This document shows, one piece after another, positions 33,090 to 39,701 of a stretch of 39,701 bases of DNA (position 1 is the first letter of the stretch; each line of letters starts with the position of its first letter). A program made the translations under genes and the position numbers. The stretch spans positions 1 to 39,701 of the forward strand of contig NZ_CADIKF010000063.1 in NCBI RefSeq assembly GCF_902859875.1. Reading direction: 5' to 3'. Origin of the DNA: Paraburkholderia solisilvae. GTDB lineage: Bacteria > Pseudomonadota > Gammaproteobacteria > Burkholderiales > Burkholderiaceae. The notes under the pieces were generated by a model. The model saw only the letters and a list, made by a program, of their open reading frames with translations. It did no database searches and was not told where the DNA came from.

Positions 33090-33659
33090 ATGAGCGTTCT
33101 GAAGGAGCGGCCCGCATGCCCGTCGGAAGTGGTCGGCGCGGTCATCGAACTGGTCAGGGCCGCGTTCGTGGCCGGCAATATGCCGCCGGCCGTCGACTCC
33201 GACGATCTCGAACAGGTGATCGACGCGCTGCACGTGCTGCGCCCGGCCTGCGCGGAGTTCGCGTTCTTCGACGGCTGGCTGCTGCTGTGGCGCGAGGACT
33301 GGGAGCGTGCCGAGGAGACCTTTCGCGGCCTCGTCGCGCGTGAGGTCTGCATGCCTGCGAGCAAGGGCATGCTGCTGCAGTGCATGAGGGCGCGCGATGT
33401 GTTCGGCTGGCAGGACGATGCACGCAGACTCGCGGACGAACACGGCGACGACGATATCGGCCGCCTCGCGAAGACGTTTCTCGCGAAAGACGACCTGAAG
33501 CGCGCGGTGGCCGCCGCGCATCGAACCGGGCGCTTTATCGCGCCGGAATCGGCGCTCGTGCTGGAAAACGCCGACAAGACACGGGACGCCGACACGCTGC
33601 CGGCGTCGTCGCAATCGGCCGGCGATCTGCTGGCCACGATGCAGTACATGCGTATCTGA
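33090..33659 (+). CDS. hrpB1: HrpB1/HrpK-family T3SS protein
   Basis: The 189-residue helical protein has TPR-like character (LDVLRPACAEFAFFDGWLLLWREDWERAEE in parts; GMLLQCMRARDVFGWQDDARRLAD in parts). It matches HrpB1 of Xanthomonas / HrpK of Ralstonia, a periplasmic-interacting factor needed for T3SS assembly though it has no export signal. It opens the rightward operon as in those genera. GGGAG precedes ATG 33090. A second family member starts at 39309. Confidence 0.88.
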   Translation: MSVLKERPACPSEVVGAVIELVRAAFVAGNMPPAVDSDDLEQVIDALHVLRPACAEFAFFDGWLLLWREDWERAEETFRGLVAREVCMPASKGMLLQCMRARDVFGWQDDARRLADEHGDDDIGRLAKTFLAKDDLKRAVAAAHRTGRFIAPESALVLENADKTRDADTLPASSQSAGDLLATMQYMRI

Positions 33660-33687
33660 GCCTGTCGCGATTCCCTGGAGAACGGAC

Positions 33688-34077
33688 ATGAACCCCAACC
33701 TTGCTTCGCAGTTCGAATATCAGATTGAACGCGTGACGGAGATCGGCCACGAGTCGAAAACCGCTCCGCAGGACCTCGTCGACCGGTTCCAGATGCTGCT
33801 CTCGCAGGCCGAGCCGCATGCGGCGCAACCGGCCGGCGCACAGCACGAGAACATCGTGACCAAGGCGATTTCCGAGCAGGCGGACTACTACCGCCAGGTG
33901 CCGAACGACGTGATGTACATGATGCATCACATGAGCGCACTGTCGATGGAGCGTCTCGCCGCGGCGGACATGACGATCCAGCTCGAGATCGCCAGCCTGA
34001 ACGCGGATCTGCAGGTGAAGATGGCCACCGTGCAGTCGTCGAAGGAATCCGTCCAGACGCTGATGAAGAACCAGTGA
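33688..34077 (+). CDS. sctI: HrpB2-type early T3SS substrate / inner rod SctI
   Basis: The 129-residue product ends in VQTLMKNQ, matching the conserved VxTLMKNQ end of HrpB2 that is needed for its function. It is an early secreted substrate required for pilus formation and is the likely inner-rod subunit. The helical body (VMYMMHHMSALSMERLAAADM) is typical. GGAG lies upstream of ATG 33688, and sctJ begins one base after its stop. Confidence 0.93.
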   Translation: MNPNLASQFEYQIERVTEIGHESKTAPQDLVDRFQMLLSQAEPHAAQPAGAQHENIVTKAISEQADYYRQVPNDVMYMMHHMSALSMERLAAADMTIQLEIASLNADLQVKMATVQSSKESVQTLMKNQ

Positions 34078-34078
34078 C

Positions 34079-34876
34079 ATGAAGACGACTCCCCAATCTG
34101 GCCCGCGCCGCTGGCGCCGGCTGTTGCCGTGCCTCGTGCTCGTGCTTTCGTTGACCGCGTGCCAGAAGGAACTGTACGGCCAGCTGAGCGAACTCGATTG
34201 CAACGAGATGGTCGCCGCGCTGATCGAATATGGCGTCGATGCGCAGAAGACCACGCCCGACGGCGGCAAGACCTGGTCGGTCAGCGTCGACGACCGGCAG
34301 CTCGTGCGTTCGATGGAAGTCCTGCGTGCGCGCGGCATTCCGCACAAGAAGTACGACGACCTCGGCGCGCTCTTCAAGAAGGACGGTCTCGTGTCGACGC
34401 CGACCGAGGAGCGCGTGCGCTTCATTTACGGCCTGTCGCAGGAGCTCGACGATACGTTGTCGAAGATCGACGGTGTCGTGGTCGCGCGCGTACAGATCGT
34501 GTTGCCGAACAACGACCCGCTGGCGCAGTCGGTCAAACCGTCGTCGGCGTCGGTGTTTATCAAGTACCGGTCGGACGCGAACCTCGAGACGCTGACGCCC
34601 GCGATCAAGAACCTCGTCGTGCACAGCATCGAAGGCCTGACGTACGACCAGGTCAGCGTCACGTCGGTGCCGGCGGATCCGCTCAGCGCCCGGCCGCAGC
34701 AGGTTCAGCGCGACGGCGCGCTGATCTATGCGGGCGGCGCGCTCGGGGTGTTCCTGCTCGCGCTTGCGGCGGTGTTTGCGCTGTGGCGCGGCAATGCGCA
34801 GGCGCTGCGCGGCGGTGGCGGTGTCAAGGCGCTGTTCGCGCGCCGCGTGGCAAACACGCCGAAGGCGCCGGCCTGA
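34079..34876 (+). CDS. sctJ: T3SS inner-membrane ring lipoprotein SctJ (HrcJ)
   Basis: The 265-residue product has a lipoprotein signal with lipobox LTAC (Cys28), and a YscJ/PrgK ring domain (AALIEYGVDAQK, LRARGIPHKKYDDLG, EERVRFIYGLSQELDDTLS, VVVARVQIVLP). A C-terminal transmembrane helix lies near 213-236 (YAGGALGVFLLALAAVFALW). It forms the inner ring with SctD. It is followed by a short tandem-repeat tract before sctK. Confidence 0.96.
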   Translation: MKTTPQSGPRRWRRLLPCLVLVLSLTACQKELYGQLSELDCNEMVAALIEYGVDAQKTTPDGGKTWSVSVDDRQLVRSMEVLRARGIPHKKYDDLGALFKKDGLVSTPTEERVRFIYGLSQELDDTLSKIDGVVVARVQIVLPNNDPLAQSVKPSSASVFIKYRSDANLETLTPAIKNLVVHSIEGLTYDQVSVTSVPADPLSARPQQVQRDGALIYAGGALGVFLLALAAVFALWRGNAQALRGGGGVKALFARRVANTPKAPA

Positions 34877-34939
34877 GCGGGCTTTAACCCCGCAGGTTTT
34901 AACCCCGGCAGGTTTTAACCCCAGCGGGTTCTAACGCCG
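34877..34939 (+). repeat. 16-bp tandem repeats between sctJ and hrpB4
   Basis: Four degenerate units directly follow the sctJ stop codon: GCGGGCTTTAACCCC, GCAGGTTTTAACCCCG, GCAGGTTTTAACCCCA and GCGGGTTCTAACGCCG. Two units carry GGTT and AACC that could pair as tiny stems. The tract fills most of the 82-bp gap in an otherwise compact operon. Confidence 0.8.
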
Positions 34940-34958
34940 ACTTCGATCGAGATAGCCG

Positions 34959-35651
34959 ATGAGCGACCACGACAACGAACAGTGCGGGACCGGCGCGGAT
35001 GATGCGGCGGAGCTGGCCGCGCGGCTGACCGGATACCGGCGGCGCCGGCAAACGCTGTTCGACTGGATGCATCCGCAACGGCTCGCAGGCTTTCCGTTCG
35101 CGGCGCCTGCGCGCGGCTGCGGCAGTACGCATGCCGCCGCGCTGGCCGATGCGTTTCTCGACGATGCGGGTTGGCCGATGCCGCCGTGGCATGCATTCGA
35201 CGTGCCGGGCGCCGCGCTGTTGCGCCTGCCGGTCCGCGAATGTCTGGCGGCGTTCCGGCTGCGCGCGTTGCTCGAGCATACGGACGACGTGCGGTCATGG
35301 ATCGACCGGCCGCGCCGCACGCTGTTGTGCGACTGGGTCGGCGTGCACGGTGCGCGCGTGCTGCTGACGCGTCCGCGCGATCTCGACAGCGGTGTGCCCG
35401 CGGGTGCGCCGAGGGCGGCGCCGCCTGGTCCGGCATCCGCGGATGCGCTCGCATGGCGCGGCCTGCGTCTGTTCGAGCGCGAATGCGGCTGGCCGCCGGG
35501 TGGTCCGCTCGCGCTCGCGCAATTCGCGTTGCCCGAAGAGCAGGCGGATGACGCGAACGCAGCGCTCGATGATGCACATGCCGTCGATGGCGAGACGGCG
35601 GGTCTTTCGATCGTGTCGCAACTGTCCGATCTCTTTCCGGAGCACCTATGA
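34959..35651 (+). CDS. sctK: HrpB4-type sorting-platform protein SctK
   Basis: The 230-residue product has an N-terminal RRRRQTLFDWMHPQRLAGF and a helical body, as in HrpB4, the Hrp2-class SctK counterpart that links the SctQ-SctL pods to the ring. It lies between sctJ and sctL as in Xanthomonas. It overlaps sctL by 4 bp (ATGA). Primary sequence is poorly conserved in this family, so synteny matters. Confidence 0.82.
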   Translation: MSDHDNEQCGTGADDAAELAARLTGYRRRRQTLFDWMHPQRLAGFPFAAPARGCGSTHAAALADAFLDDAGWPMPPWHAFDVPGAALLRLPVRECLAAFRLRALLEHTDDVRSWIDRPRRTLLCDWVGVHGARVLLTRPRDLDSGVPAGAPRAAPPGPASADALAWRGLRLFERECGWPPGGPLALAQFALPEEQADDANAALDDAHAVDGETAGLSIVSQLSDLFPEHL

Positions 35652-36508
35652 AGATCTGGCTACGCAATCCGCAGCGCGAAGGCGCGGGCGCAGGACAGGG
35701 TGTCGGCGTCGCCGACGATGTGTTGCGCGGCGAACAGATCGCCGCGCTGGTCGAGCTCGACACCGCGTATCGCGAGATCAGCGAGCGCTGCGATGCGATG
35801 CTGACTGCGGCGCGCGATGAAGCCGAGGCCATCGTCGAAGACGCGCATGCGCAGGCGGCCGAACTCGCCGCGCGTGCGCAGGCCGATTTTGACGGCGCGG
35901 CGCAGCGCGGCTACGACGACGGCATGCGCAACGCGCTTGCGGACTGGCACGCGCGCAGTGTCGCGATGCCCACAGACGCGCACACACCCGATGAGCGGCA
36001 ACGCGAGCGGTTGGCCGAACTGGTCGCGCTCGCGGTCGAACAGATCGTCGCGTCGTCCGATCCGGTGCTGCTGTTCGCACGTGCGGCGTCGACGGTCGAG
36101 CGCATCGTCGCGGACGGCAGTCCGGTGCGCGTGCGTGTGCATCCGGCCGACCTGACGGCCGCGACGGCCGCGTTCGATGCGGCCGCGGCCGGCTGGCGCG
36201 CCGCGGGACGGGCGGTGCGGCTCAACGTGCGTGCCGATGCGGCGCTCGCGGCTGGCGCGTGCGTCTGCGAGACCGATCTCGGCGCGCTCGACGCGAGCCT
36301 CGAACTGCATCTGGCGGCGATGCGCGACGCGCTGTCGCGCGCGCTCGGCAGCGTGGCGAACGGCGCCGGTATGACGGAACAGGATGAACAGGCGAAACAC
36401 GACGCACCGCAAGACGCCGGCGAATCGGCACACGACGGTGAGTCTGCCGCAATGGACGGGCTGGACCCGCAGATGGCCGAGGCCGACATGCAGACGCTTT
36501 ACGCGTGA
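35648..36508 (+). CDS. sctL: T3SS ATPase stator SctL (HrpB5)
   Basis: The 286-residue product has the SctL/FliH layout: N-terminal region, Ala/Glu-rich coiled coil (about 40-85, AEAIVEDAHAQAAELAARAQ), then a C-terminal domain (about 115-235) binding the ATPase. SctL tethers SctN to the sorting platform and restrains ATP hydrolysis. The C-terminal 45 residues are acidic and variable. The start overlaps hrpB4. Confidence 0.9.
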   Translation: MKIWLRNPQREGAGAGQGVGVADDVLRGEQIAALVELDTAYREISERCDAMLTAARDEAEAIVEDAHAQAAELAARAQADFDGAAQRGYDDGMRNALADWHARSVAMPTDAHTPDERQRERLAELVALAVEQIVASSDPVLLFARAASTVERIVADGSPVRVRVHPADLTAATAAFDAAAAGWRAAGRAVRLNVRADAALAAGACVCETDLGALDASLELHLAAMRDALSRALGSVANGAGMTEQDEQAKHDAPQDAGESAHDGESAAMDGLDPQMAEADMQTLYA

Positions 36509-36564
36509 CGTCCGCCACGGCTTCGAATACTGACACGGACATACAGGAACCCAGGACGGTCATC

Positions 36565-37908
36565 ATGCTCACCGACCACTCGACGCCGCTCGCCTTCACG
36601 AACCTCGCCGACGCGATCGAACGCGAATTGCGCGGCCGCGCGCAGCCGGCCGCATGCGGCAAGGTTCAGGAGGTGATCGGCACATTGCTGCGCGTATCCG
36701 GTCTCGACGTGACGCTCGGCGAACTGTGCGAACTGCGCTCGCCGCGCGGCGAACTGCTGCAACGCGCGGAAGTCGTCGGCTTTTCGCGCGACATCGCGTT
36801 GCTGTCGCCGTTCGGACGGCTCGGCAACGTGTCGCGCGATACGCGCGTGGTCGGCCTGAAACGGCCGCTGGCGCTGCGCATCGGCGACAAACTCCTGGGG
36901 CGGGTGATCGACAGCCTCGGCGAACCGATCGACGGCAAAGGGGAACTCGAATGCGACGAGTTCCAGCCTGTGATGGCCGATCCGCCGAATCCGATGAGCC
37001 GCCCGGTGCTCGACCAGCCGATGCCGACCGGCGTGCGCGTGGTCGACGGCATGATGACGCTCGCGGAAGGGCAGCGCATGGGCATCTTCGCGCCGGCCGG
37101 CGTCGGCAAGAGCACGCTGATGGGCATGTTCGCGCGCGGCGCGCAATGCGATATCAACGTGATCGCGCTGATCGGCGAACGCGGCCGCGAAGTGCGCGAA
37201 TTCGTCGAGCACATTCTCGGGCCGGAAGGAATGGCGCGCTCGGTCGTCGTATGCGCGACCTCGGACCGCTCGTCGATCGAGCGTGCGAAGGCCGCTTATG
37301 CGGCAACCGCGGTGGCCGAGTACTTTCGCGACCGCGGCCTGCGAGTGCTGCTGATGATGGACTCGCTGACGCGTTTCGCGCGCGCCCAGCGCGAAATCGG
37401 CCTCGCGATGGGCGAGCCGCCGACGCGCCGCGGCTTTCCACCGTCGATTTTCGCGGAGTTGCCGCGCCTGCTCGAGCGCACGGGCCGCGCCGAGCGCGGT
37501 TCGATCACCGCGCTCTACACGGTGCTCGCCGAGGACGAATCGGGCGGCGACCCGATCGCCGAGGAAGTGCGCGGCATTCTCGACGGCCACATGATTCTGT
37601 CGCGCGAAATCGCCGCGCAAAACCGTTACCCGGCGATCGACGTGCTCGGCAGCCTGTCGCGCGTGATGTCGCAGGTGGTCGGGCGCGAGCATGTGGCCGC
37701 GGCTGGCCACGTGCGTCGGCTGATGGCGAAGCATAAAGAGGTCGAGTTGCTGCTGCAGGTCGGTGAATATCAGAGCGGCGCCGACCCGCTTGCCGACGAA
37801 GCCATCCGCAAGATCGACGCGATCCGCGCGTTTCTCGGCCAGGAGACCGACCGGCTCGTCGACGTCGGCGACACGCTGATGGCGCTGCAGGAACTCGTGG
37901 AATCCTGA
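36565..37908 (+). CDS. sctN: T3SS ATPase SctN (HrcN)
   Basis: The 447-residue product is a FliI/YscN-family ATPase: Walker A (APAGVGKST) near 175-183, IALIGERGREVREFVE after it, and Walker B (LLMMDSLTRFA) near 262. The RVMSQVV segment lies near the C-terminal domain. It unfolds substrates and strips chaperones at the export gate. ATG 36565 has AGGAC seven bases upstream and gives the usual length of about 440. A GTG at 36505, overlapping the sctL stop, would add 20 residues and is less likely. Confidence 0.97.
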   Translation: MLTDHSTPLAFTNLADAIERELRGRAQPAACGKVQEVIGTLLRVSGLDVTLGELCELRSPRGELLQRAEVVGFSRDIALLSPFGRLGNVSRDTRVVGLKRPLALRIGDKLLGRVIDSLGEPIDGKGELECDEFQPVMADPPNPMSRPVLDQPMPTGVRVVDGMMTLAEGQRMGIFAPAGVGKSTLMGMFARGAQCDINVIALIGERGREVREFVEHILGPEGMARSVVVCATSDRSSIERAKAAYAATAVAEYFRDRGLRVLLMMDSLTRFARAQREIGLAMGEPPTRRGFPPSIFAELPRLLERTGRAERGSITALYTVLAEDESGGDPIAEEVRGILDGHMILSREIAAQNRYPAIDVLGSLSRVMSQVVGREHVAAAGHVRRLMAKHKEVELLLQVGEYQSGADPLADEAIRKIDAIRAFLGQETDRLVDVGDTLMALQELVES

Positions 37909-37922
37909 TTGCGGAGCGCGCG

Positions 37923-38411
37923 ATGAAAGACCGCCGGGTAACCGGGCTTGAACGGGTGCTGTCGCGCCGTCGCGATGCGGAGCGCAAGCTGAGCCGCGCG
38001 CTCGCGGCGCTGCGCGGCGAATGGCATGCGCAGCGCGGCGTGGTCGACGAGCGGCGTGCCGCCGCCGAGCGCCAGGCCGCCGCGCTCGCGCAGCAGGATG
38101 ACAGGATCGACGCGATGTTCAGTGCGCGTACGTTTCGCGCCGATGCGCTGCTGATGCTGCGCGAATTCCGCGCAGTCGCGGCCGAACAGCATACGGCGCT
38201 CGAAGCCGAGGCGGCAAACGCGCGAGCCGCGCTCGACGCGAAACAGGCGCAGATCGACACCACGAGCGCGGAAATCGTACGCAACCGTGCGCGTATCGAC
38301 ATCTATGGAAAGCGGCGCGACGCGCTCGTTAGGGCGATCGAAGCAGCCATCGAGGACGCGCAGGACGAGGAAGCATCGGAAAGCCGCAGGCCCGGTGCAC
38401 GCATCGTCTGA
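37923..38411 (+). CDS. sctO: HrpB7-type T3SS stalk protein SctO
   Basis: The 162-residue protein is almost entirely Ala/Arg/Glu-rich coiled coil, as in HrpB7/SctO (FliJ/YscO family), the central stalk between the SctN ATPase and SctV. It follows sctN by 14 bp. The coding call is supported by position and composition. Confidence 0.85.
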   Translation: MKDRRVTGLERVLSRRRDAERKLSRALAALRGEWHAQRGVVDERRAAAERQAAALAQQDDRIDAMFSARTFRADALLMLREFRAVAAEQHTALEAEAANARAALDAKQAQIDTTSAEIVRNRARIDIYGKRRDALVRAIEAAIEDAQDEEASESRRPGARIV

Positions 38412-38480
38412 TGCGCGGCACGGCGCCGATACACGCATGAAACGAATCAACCGAACCGAAAACATGACAGGTGACATGAA

Positions 38481-39290
38481 ATGAGCGGGATTTCGCTGCA
38501 AGCGCTGCAGTCTGGCCACGAGCTGATCCGGTACGTGATGCTGCTGTCGTTATGCAGCGAACGGCTGATGGTGTTGATGGTCATTTTTCCGCCGACCGCG
38601 GAGGGCGTGCTGCAGGGACGCGTGCGCACTGCGCTCGCGCTGCTGTGGGGCAGTTTCGTCGCCTACGGACAGCGCGGCGTGATCGGCGATGGCAGCGATC
38701 CGGTGCTGCTGATCGCGATCGGACTGAAGGAAGCGCTGATCGGTGTCGCGCTCGGCTTTATGGCGTCGCCGGTGTTCTGGGCGGCCGAAAGCGTGGGCAC
38801 CTACGTCGACGACCTGACCGGCTTCAACCAGGTGCAGATGTCGAACCCGAGCCAGGGGCAGCAGACGTCGCTCACATCGGCGCTGCTCAGCCAGTTTGCG
38901 ATCGCCGCGTTCTGGCTGCTGGGCGGCATGACGTTTCTGCTCGGTGCGGTTTTTGCGTCGTATCGCTGGTGGCCGCTTGCGGACCTGACGCCGGCCGGCG
39001 GCCAGATTCTCGAATCGTTCGTGTTGCAGAAGACCGATACGCTGATGGAAACCGTCGCGAAGCTTGCTACGCCGATGATGCTGTTGCTGCTGTTGATCGA
39101 CATCGGCTTCGGCTTTACCGGAAAGGTGTCGCAAAAGCTCGAACTGCATTCGATGGCGCAGCCGGTCAAGGGCGCGCTGACGGTCTTGATGCTGGCGCTG
39201 ATGGCCGGCGTGTTTATCGATCAGGTGCGCGATCAGCTGTCGCTCGGCGGCATCGTCGCCGAGGCCCGCGCGCTCGCGGGAAGCCACTAG
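38481..39290 (+). CDS. sctT: T3SS export apparatus protein SctT
   Basis: The 269-residue product is an SctT/FliR-family protein with about six membrane helices, including IGLKEALIGVALGFMASPVF and MMLLLLLIDIGFGF, and the conserved AESVGTYVDDLTG and GKVSQKLELHSMAQPVKG segments in parts. It completes the SctRST gate, although it is in the other operon from sctR and sctS. In Xanthomonas hrcC follows here; in this window an HrpB1-like gene follows. Confidence 0.94.
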   Translation: MSGISLQALQSGHELIRYVMLLSLCSERLMVLMVIFPPTAEGVLQGRVRTALALLWGSFVAYGQRGVIGDGSDPVLLIAIGLKEALIGVALGFMASPVFWAAESVGTYVDDLTGFNQVQMSNPSQGQQTSLTSALLSQFAIAAFWLLGGMTFLLGAVFASYRWWPLADLTPAGGQILESFVLQKTDTLMETVAKLATPMMLLLLLIDIGFGFTGKVSQKLELHSMAQPVKGALTVLMLALMAGVFIDQVRDQLSLGGIVAEARALAGSH

Positions 39291-39308
39291 CCCGCTGGGA
39301 GGATGACG

Positions 39309-39701
39309 ATGTGCGAAATAACGAAGGACGACGGGATCGTCACGGGAATGATCGGCGTGCTATGGGCGGGCGCACGGCTCGACTCGCTGTCGGATGTGCA
39401 GGAACTGTTCGATGCGATCGCGGTGCTCGATCCGGATGCGAAAGAACCGCGCATCGCGATCGCCTGGTGGCACGTCCGCGCCCGCGCATGGGGCGACGCA
39501 CTGGACGAATTGCGCCGCGCGGAGCGCGACGGCGCGCAATCGTCGCTCGGCACCGCGTTGACCGCCGTGTGCCTGTACGCGCGCGGCGATGCGACGTGGC
39601 GCACCTATGCCTGCGCGGCGGCCTGGCAGTCCGACGATCCGATGGCCACGCGCACCGCGCTCGCGCTGCTGAGCGCGCCCGACGTCGAGCGGCGCGAGCC
39701 C
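39309..39701 (+). CDS. Second HrpB1/HrpK-like protein (3' end outside window)
   Basis: The frame is open from ATG 39309 to the window end (131 codons) without a stop. It begins MCEITKDDGIVTGMIGVLWAGARL. The helical, TPR-like pattern (LFDAIAVLDPDAKEPRIAIAWWHVRARAWGDALDELRRAE in parts; LTAVCLYARGD) resembles HrpB1 at 33090 and its family. GGGAGG lies six bases before ATG 39309; ATG 39303 is too close to it. It would be the ninth gene of the rightward operon, 18 bp after sctT. Confidence 0.8.
   Translation, partial: MCEITKDDGIVTGMIGVLWAGARLDSLSDVQELFDAIAVLDPDAKEPRIAIAWWHVRARAWGDALDELRRAERDGAQSSLGTALTAVCLYARGDATWRTYACAAAWQSDDPMATRTALALLSAPDVERREP

Noticed and set aside
36505..36564. GTG start for sctN overlapping the sctL stop.
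   Set aside because: It would add 20 residues not typical of SctN, while ATG 36565 has a good ribosome-binding site and gives the normal length.
1..39701. tRNA or rRNA genes, insertion sequences, integrase genes, CRISPR arrays.
   Set aside because: I saw no cloverleaf-like sequence, transposase or integrase family, or regularly spaced direct repeats of CRISPR type. The short tandem arrays have no spacers.

Overview
This is a high-GC window from a betaproteobacterium, most likely of the Burkholderia/Paraburkholderia group. The gene families, the Hrp2-type type III secretion gene order and the PIP/hrpII promoter motifs all point there; the species cannot be fixed from this sequence alone. The window carries two macromolecular machines side by side: an R64/Tfc-like type IVb pilus operon and a nearly complete Hrp2-class type III secretion system (T3SS). 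I recall R64-like pilus genes lying next to a T3SS on Burkholderia pseudomallei chromosome 2, but I could not check this.

Left part (1-6641). The 3' end of a LivF-type branched-chain amino-acid ABC ATPase faces an alanine-racemase-like gene with an unusual 135-residue Ser/Thr/Pro/Ala-rich N-terminus. Next come a GlxA-type AraC regulator and a 622-residue protein that I do not recognise. The last has a Ser/Pro-rich N-terminus and several hydrophobic helices, and a perfect PIP box lies upstream. It is the best candidate here for a T3SS effector or translocator, and the racemase is a second, weaker one. A 16-bp-stem terminator and an almost gene-free 694-bp stretch lead to the pilus operon.

Middle (6642-18115). 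pilL-pilN-pilO-pilP-pilQ-pilR-pilS-pilM-pilV run head to tail, many overlapping. A convergent PilT-like retraction ATPase follows. No prepilin peptidase, lytic transglycosylase or shufflon recombinase is present, so the pilus would depend on genes elsewhere.

Right (18205-39701). The T3SS secretin gene sctC heads an operon with a soluble histidine kinase, an OmpR-type response regulator and a second, degenerate SctC paralogue. Beyond it are the two classical Hrp2 operons, transcribed divergently from a 276-bp region at 32814-33089. Leftward: sctU-sctV-sctP-sctQ-sctR-sctS-hpaA-sctD-hrpD6-hrpE-hpaB. Rightward: hrpB1-sctI(hrpB2)-sctJ-sctK(hrpB4)-sctL-sctN-sctO-sctT, then a second HrpB1-like gene cut by the window end. 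Each operon has a PIP/hrpII box followed by a YANNNT -10 at exactly 31 bp, which implies control by an HrpB/HrpX-type AraC activator encoded elsewhere.

Oddities include 12-bp tandem repeats that start exactly at the stop codon of three operon-terminal genes, an NPVH instead of NPTH autocleavage site in SctU, a strong internal start in sctQ, a degenerate extra secretin, and sctC displaced from its usual place after sctT.
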